The notes beneath the pieces are model-generated. The model was not told the origin of the DNA and searched no databases. It saw only the letters and a list, made by a program, of their open reading frames with translations. The position numbers and the translations under genes are program-made. A DNA stretch of 64,000 nucleotides from Pseudopedobacter saltans DSM 12145 (lineage in GTDB: Bacteria; Bacteroidota; Bacteroidia; Sphingobacteriales; Sphingobacteriaceae): assembly GCF_000190735.1 (NCBI RefSeq), contig NC_015177.1, forward strand, positions 1,178,001-1,242,000, given 5' to 3'. How positions within the stretch are numbered: the stretch's first letter is position 1; each line of letters opens with the position of its first letter. Shown piece by piece: positions 60,142 through 64,000 of the stretch.

Positions 60142-61316
60142 CCAGTTGGGTTTGATGCTTTGTTAAACTTGTAGTAAATAAATACCAGTGCTAAAATAAG
60201 TATGGCGCCCAGGCAAGCTGCTTTCCAGCCACCTAAAGTCCATAAGAAAATACCGAATGCCGATCCGCTTGCGGTTCCAATGAAACTTGCTGTCATAAAA
60301 ACAGTGTTTAATCTATTTCTGGCTTCGGTACTTAAAGCGTAAATTCTTGTCTGATTACTTACATGTACAGATTGCTGACCAATTTCCAGAACGATTATCC
60401 CTAATATGAAGGCAATCAATATACCTCCAAAAAAATAGAAGATCAGCATACTGAAAATTAATATCAATATCCCGTAGCCCACAACCACTCTGGAATTAGA
60501 TTTATCTGATAACCTACCCACGATAGGAGCTAGCATTGCTCCTGTAGCACCCACTAAACCAAACAACCCTATTTTTTCACTGGTATATTGATAAGCCTCG
60601 GACCCCAGATATAAGACCATAGTTGTCCAAAATATACCGAATGTAGCAAACACAACGAAGTTAATCAGTGAGGCTTCTCTTAAAACTGCATACTTGTAGG
60701 TTATTTCTTTTAAAGACTTTAAAAGATCTAAATAAGTTCCGGTATAGCTAACCTCACTTTTAGGAAATCGGAAACTGATTATTATGGTCAATACAGCACA
60801 AATTAAGCTTGCAACCCAAAACATAGATCTCCAACCGAAGAATTCTCCTACAAAACCGCTTAAAGTTCTTGATAGTAAAATACCAATTAAAAGACCGCTC
60901 ATAACGATGCCTACTAATTTGCCTCTTTCCTGAGGTTTTGATAATGCAGCAACCATAGGAAGGATAAGCTGAGGTGAGACCGAGCTAAAGCCAATGCCAA
61001 AACAGGCTATTTGCAAAAGCCAGAATTTGTTACTGACAGCTGCCAGTACAAGAAATAAGCATGAAGCGGCTGTAACCAGAATTATCTGCTTTTTTCTTTC
61101 GTATTTATCTCCTAGCGGAACCAATAATAGTAATCCCGCTGCATAACCAAATTGTGTAAGGTATATAGTTTTTCCTGCTACGCTTTCGGTGATATTAAAT
61201 TCTACGGCGATTAGATGGATTAAAGGCTGACAATAATATAAATTGGCAACAATCAAACCTGTAGCCAAAGCCATTATAGAAATATCCGACTTCTTTAATA
61301 AACTGCTATTAGACAT
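60138..61316 (-). CDS. MFS transporter (drug:proton antiporter-like)
   Basis: 392 residues with about 12 helices. The A motif is DKYERKKQIILV after helix 2, the first half carries the ATGLIVANLYYCQPLI opening seen in bacterial efflux MFS proteins, and the second A-like motif is GRLSDKSNSRVVVGYG near residue 260. Probably exports a small toxic compound; substrate unknown. Stand-alone, convergent with the barrel gene. Confidence 0.88.
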   Translation of the reverse strand: MSNSSLLKKSDISIMALATGLIVANLYYCQPLIHLIAVEFNITESVAGKTIYLTQFGYAAGLLLLVPLGDKYERKKQIILVTAASCLFLVLAAVSNKFWLLQIACFGIGFSSVSPQLILPMVAALSKPQERGKLVGIVMSGLLIGILLSRTLSGFVGEFFGWRSMFWVASLICAVLTIIISFRFPKSEVSYTGTYLDLLKSLKEITYKYAVLREASLINFVVFATFGIFWTTMVLYLGSEAYQYTSEKIGLFGLVGATGAMLAPIVGRLSDKSNSRVVVGYGILILIFSMLIFYFFGGILIAFILGIIVLEIGQQSVHVSNQTRIYALSTEARNRLNTVFMTASFIGTASGSAFGIFLWTLGGWKAACLGAILILALVFIYYKFNKASNPTG

Positions 61317-61426
61317 AAATTAATTAGATACTTATAAATAGAACCAAAAAGTGTACAAAGAAAAACCTGGAATTTTAGACCCTTCGCCTTTTTGGATTAA
61401 TTTCTCCCGTAACTCGGAACCTTAGA

Positions 61427-62446
61427 TTAGAATTCCAAGTCTTTAAACTCTTTCTTCTTCTTAACAAAATAATCCCAAACTATAGACTTTTGATATAAAC
61501 CGGTTTTATTCGGATGGTTGGAAATATCTTTATTATAGTTAATTTTTCTTTTCAAAAAAGCCATACAAACAGCTCTATGAGCTTTGGAAACTGCACCAGC
61601 ATTTGCAAATTGTCGCTTAAATGCAAATCTTAATAACGCTAAAAAGTCCAGGAAAAACCTAAAAGGAATCACAAATGAAGTTCGAATCGGACTTAGGTTC
61701 TTTTTTAGCAGAAAAGCGTTATTTCTGAAATTTAAGTAAGTTTTATGAGGACTTTCGGTATTTAGCGTGCCACCTCCAACATGATAGACTTCTGACAGAC
61801 CGCAATACATTACTTTTAAGCCGAGGTTTTTTGCCCGCCAACAAATATCTATCTCCTCCATATGGGCAAAAAAATTGGCGTCTAATCCACCCAATCTTTT
61901 CCATGCCAAAGATTTTATGAATAAAGCACAGCCACTTGCCCAGAAAATCTCCTGAATATCGTTGTACTGGCCATTGTCCTTTTCAAGGCTATCGAAAATT
62001 CTTCCCCGACAAAAAGGATATCCAAATTTATCTATAAAGCCTCCTGCAGCCCCCGCATATTCGAAATAATCTCTTTGAAAAAAAGACTTTATTTTTGGTT
62101 GTGCGATAGCAATCTGATTATCAGATTCCATTAGTTCTATCACCGGATTAATCCAGTAGGGAGGGACCTCGACATCGGAATTTAGCAGTACATAATAATC
62201 AGCTTCAACCTGTTTTAAAACTGCATTGTAGCCGCCCGCGTACCCGAGATTTTCGTGATTTTCTATAATCTTAATCAGAGGAAAATTATCTTTTACAAAT
62301 TTTACTGAGTCATCTGTAGAAGCATTATCACCCACAACAATTTCTAAATTTTCATACTGACTGTTATACACAGTAGGTAAAAATTCTTCTAAGTGTTGCT
62401 TTCCATTCCAATTTAATATAACTACTGAGACTTTAGGTAAACTCAT
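61427..62446 (-). CDS. Glycosyltransferase family 2 (rhamnosyltransferase-like)
   Basis: 339 residues, GT-A fold: VSVVILNWNGKQHLEEFLP at the N-terminus, VGDNASTDDSV near 38, LLNSDVEVPPYWI with metal site near 90, ASGCALFIKSLAWKRLGGLDANFFAHMEEIDICWRA near 175-205. It lacks C-terminal membrane helices. The pattern is that of LPS-type rhamnosyltransferases. It follows the lipid A acyltransferase gene by a TAATG overlap, so it is likely to act on lipopolysaccharide. Confidence 0.88.
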   Translation of the reverse strand: MSLPKVSVVILNWNGKQHLEEFLPTVYNSQYENLEIVVGDNASTDDSVKFVKDNFPLIKIIENHENLGYAGGYNAVLKQVEADYYVLLNSDVEVPPYWINPVIELMESDNQIAIAQPKIKSFFQRDYFEYAGAAGGFIDKFGYPFCRGRIFDSLEKDNGQYNDIQEIFWASGCALFIKSLAWKRLGGLDANFFAHMEEIDICWRAKNLGLKVMYCGLSEVYHVGGGTLNTESPHKTYLNFRNNAFLLKKNLSPIRTSFVIPFRFFLDFLALLRFAFKRQFANAGAVSKAHRAVCMAFLKRKINYNKDISNHPNKTGLYQKSIVWDYFVKKKKEFKDLEF

Positions 62447-63327
62447 TATTTGATATCTCCCGGCTTAATTTTCCATCTTTTATGAGACCATAACCAATAT
62501 TCTGGTGCTTGGTTCAGCCTGTTCTCCAATAAACGAATATAAGTATTTGTGATCTCTAAATCTTCTGTTTCCCTCGGATTATCTGTTATTTTAATGAATT
62601 TAACTTCATAATAACCACGTTTTGGGACTCTCATGTCGCAAAAGATAACTGGGTAATTCGTTGCTTTTGCTATTTTTTCTATCCCTGTGAAGAAAGGGGT
62701 TTCCTGATTCATAAACTTTAACCAGGTATAAGTTCCGCTTTTTGTTGGTCTTTGATCGCCAGCAAAAACAGCGAACACCAATTCGTTTTTGTATTCGATT
62801 ATTTTCCGGAAAGTTTGTGCCATTTCAACCATTTCGGCTCCGGATTTTTCTCTGGTTTGCTTATATAATTTATCGAAAACTTTATTTTGCAACTGCTTAT
62901 AAACAATTAAGGGCCTGGCTTTGGTAACCATTGGAGTTGTAATTGCACTCCATTCCCAGTTTCCGTAATGTCCAACAGCCATCAAAAAGCTTTGATTTTT
63001 TTCTTCGTACTCTCTAAAAATCTCCTCATTCAGAAAATTATATCGCTTTTTTATGTATTCGGGTGAAGCAGACAGAAGTTTTATTATCTCGAAAATAAGA
63101 TCGGTAAAATATCTAAAGAAACGCTTTTCTATCTGTTTTATTTCCTGTTCGCTTTTATTTGGAAACGCATTTTTCAAATTTTCAACAACTGGCTTTCTTC
63201 TATATTTAATTACATAATAAATTAAATAATAGGCAAGTCTGGAAAATACATAAAGAATACCTAATGGTAATAAAGAAATAAGGTATAAAAAAAATGCAGC
63301 TGCATTAGAAAGCCACTTAATTATCAT
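62446..63327 (-). CDS. Lipid A acyltransferase, LpxL/HtrB family
   Basis: 293 residues with an N-terminal membrane helix (about 8-30). The catalytic H-x4-E site is in AVGHYGNWEWSA near residue 118, and GDQRPTKSGTYTW near 185 is the second conserved block. Transfers a late acyl chain to Kdo-lipid A in the inner membrane. It starts 38 bases from the divergent WbqC gene and overlaps the GT2 stop by one base. Confidence 0.9.
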   Translation of the reverse strand: MIIKWLSNAAAFFLYLISLLPLGILYVFSRLAYYLIYYVIKYRRKPVVENLKNAFPNKSEQEIKQIEKRFFRYFTDLIFEIIKLLSASPEYIKKRYNFLNEEIFREYEEKNQSFLMAVGHYGNWEWSAITTPMVTKARPLIVYKQLQNKVFDKLYKQTREKSGAEMVEMAQTFRKIIEYKNELVFAVFAGDQRPTKSGTYTWLKFMNQETPFFTGIEKIAKATNYPVIFCDMRVPKRGYYEVKFIKITDNPRETEDLEITNTYIRLLENRLNQAPEYWLWSHKRWKIKPGDIK

Positions 63328-63365
63328 TATTTTCGCCTATTTAATGCAAACATAAAAAAATTGAA

Positions 63366-63971
63366 ATGGAAAATAGCGTAATATTTCCTTTGTTTTACCT
63401 TCCGCCAGTTGAATTTTATAGGCAATTGATTGATAATAAAGATAAAACCATTCTTTTTGAAAAAGAAGAACACTTTCCAAAACAGACTTATAGAAATAGA
63501 ACCAGCATATACGGACCAAATGGTAAGTTAAACTTAATTGTTCCAGTTGTAAAAGGATCTACTGTTCATACAAAAGTTAAGGATGTAAAAATAAGTTATG
63601 ATGAAGATTGGCAACGTTTACATTGGCTAAGTATACAAACATCATACAGAAGTTCGGCTTATTTCGAATTCTATGAAGCCGATTTTGCTCCTTTTTACGA
63701 AAAGAAATACCCTTATTTATTTGACTACAATCTTGAGCTTTTTGATATGTTGAAAAAGCAACTGAAGCTAAAGATTGACGTAGATTTCTCCAAAACTTAT
63801 TCGACAGACTACGAATTAGATTTCAGAGAGAATATACATCCGAAAAAGGAGAGCAATTACAAAGCGAAACCTTATTATCAGGTTTTCGAGGACAAATACA
63901 AGTTTATGCCTAACTTAAGCGTGATAGATTTGTTATTCAGCCAGGGACCTCAAGCTTCAAAATATATTTGA
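63366..63971 (+). CDS. WbqC family protein
   Basis: 201 residues matching the WbqC-like family: FPLFYLPPVEFYRQLI at the N-terminus, FPKQTYRNRTSIYGPNGKLNLIVPV near 38-62, and WQRLHWLSIQTSYRSSAYFEFYEADFAPFY near 85-115. The family occurs near O-antigen and envelope genes; biochemical role is not settled. Divergent from lpxL; a further gene begins two bases downstream. Confidence 0.87.
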   Translation: MENSVIFPLFYLPPVEFYRQLIDNKDKTILFEKEEHFPKQTYRNRTSIYGPNGKLNLIVPVVKGSTVHTKVKDVKISYDEDWQRLHWLSIQTSYRSSAYFEFYEADFAPFYEKKYPYLFDYNLELFDMLKKQLKLKIDVDFSKTYSTDYELDFRENIHPKKESNYKAKPYYQVFEDKYKFMPNLSVIDLLFSQGPQASKYI

Positions 63972-63972
63972 T

Positions 63973-64000
63973 ATGAAAAAAACGAATATTCCCAGATATA
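63973..64000 (+). CDS. Start of an unidentified gene at the window edge
   Basis: An ATG one base after the WbqC stop opens MKKTNIPRY and runs out of the window. Only nine codons are visible, so no function can be given. Confidence 0.4.

Overview
The window is AT-rich chromosomal DNA from a Bacteroidota bacterium, most likely a Sphingobacteriaceae member (Pedobacter-like). The evidence is type IX secretion partners (a gliding-type C-terminal domain protein, PorP/SprF and OmpA/PorE-like proteins), TonB-dependent and PorT-type outer-membrane proteins, an S46 dipeptidyl-peptidase, a NagB-LmbE fusion, and promoter boxes of the Bacteroidetes form TAnnTTTG. I see no rRNA, tRNA, CRISPR array or prophage. 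One complete IS3-family element is present.

Layout. 1-10 kb (mostly minus strand): metE, cut by the window edge, behind a cobalamin riboswitch; a sugar nucleotidyltransferase-like gene; a HerA/DUF853 ATPase; an S9 hydrolase with a substituted catalytic triad; an M42 aminopeptidase; a GNAT; and two tandem YhcH-family genes. 10.6-16 kb (plus): rpe, a TonB receptor and the serine genes serC-serA. 16-20.4 kb (minus, with one plus-strand gene): acyl-CoA ligase, an outer-membrane barrel, a YpfJ metallopeptidase and two small unknowns. 20.4-27.5 kb: an amino-sugar locus with nagP, nagB-lmbE, nagX, a ROK regulator and a GlcNAc-kinase-like gene. 27.5-31 kb: a degenerate histidine phosphatase, a small conserved-looking protein and a DPP11-like peptidase. 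31.27-32.62 kb: the IS element.

32.8-36.2 kb is a compact operon for free-methionine sulfoxide reductase, bestrophin, a histone-deacetylase-like enzyme and a nucleoid-associated protein. 36.3-41.5 kb holds manC, an arabinose-5-phosphate isomerase, recQ and kdsA, which supply GDP-mannose and Kdo precursors. 41.5-53.7 kb is an exopolysaccharide/O-antigen cluster: five glycosyltransferases, a Wzx flippase, a pyruvyl transferase, a Wzy polymerase/ligase, a Wzz-Wzc chain-length ATPase, a half-length TolC-like protein, and a 45-residue membrane protein too short for ordinary ORF calling. No priming transferase is visible.

54-59.4 kb is a type IX secretion triplet (secreted lectin-like protein, SprF, OmpA). 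59.5-64 kb carries a second PorT-type barrel, an MFS exporter, a glycosyltransferase, a lipid A acyltransferase and WbqC.

Most of the window is envelope biogenesis and amino-sugar metabolism. The points I would examine first are the deacetylase/nucleoid-protein operon, the half TolC paired with Wzc, the 45-aa coupled membrane protein, the Cys-for-Ser S9 protein, and the shared operator-like sequence in the amino-sugar locus.
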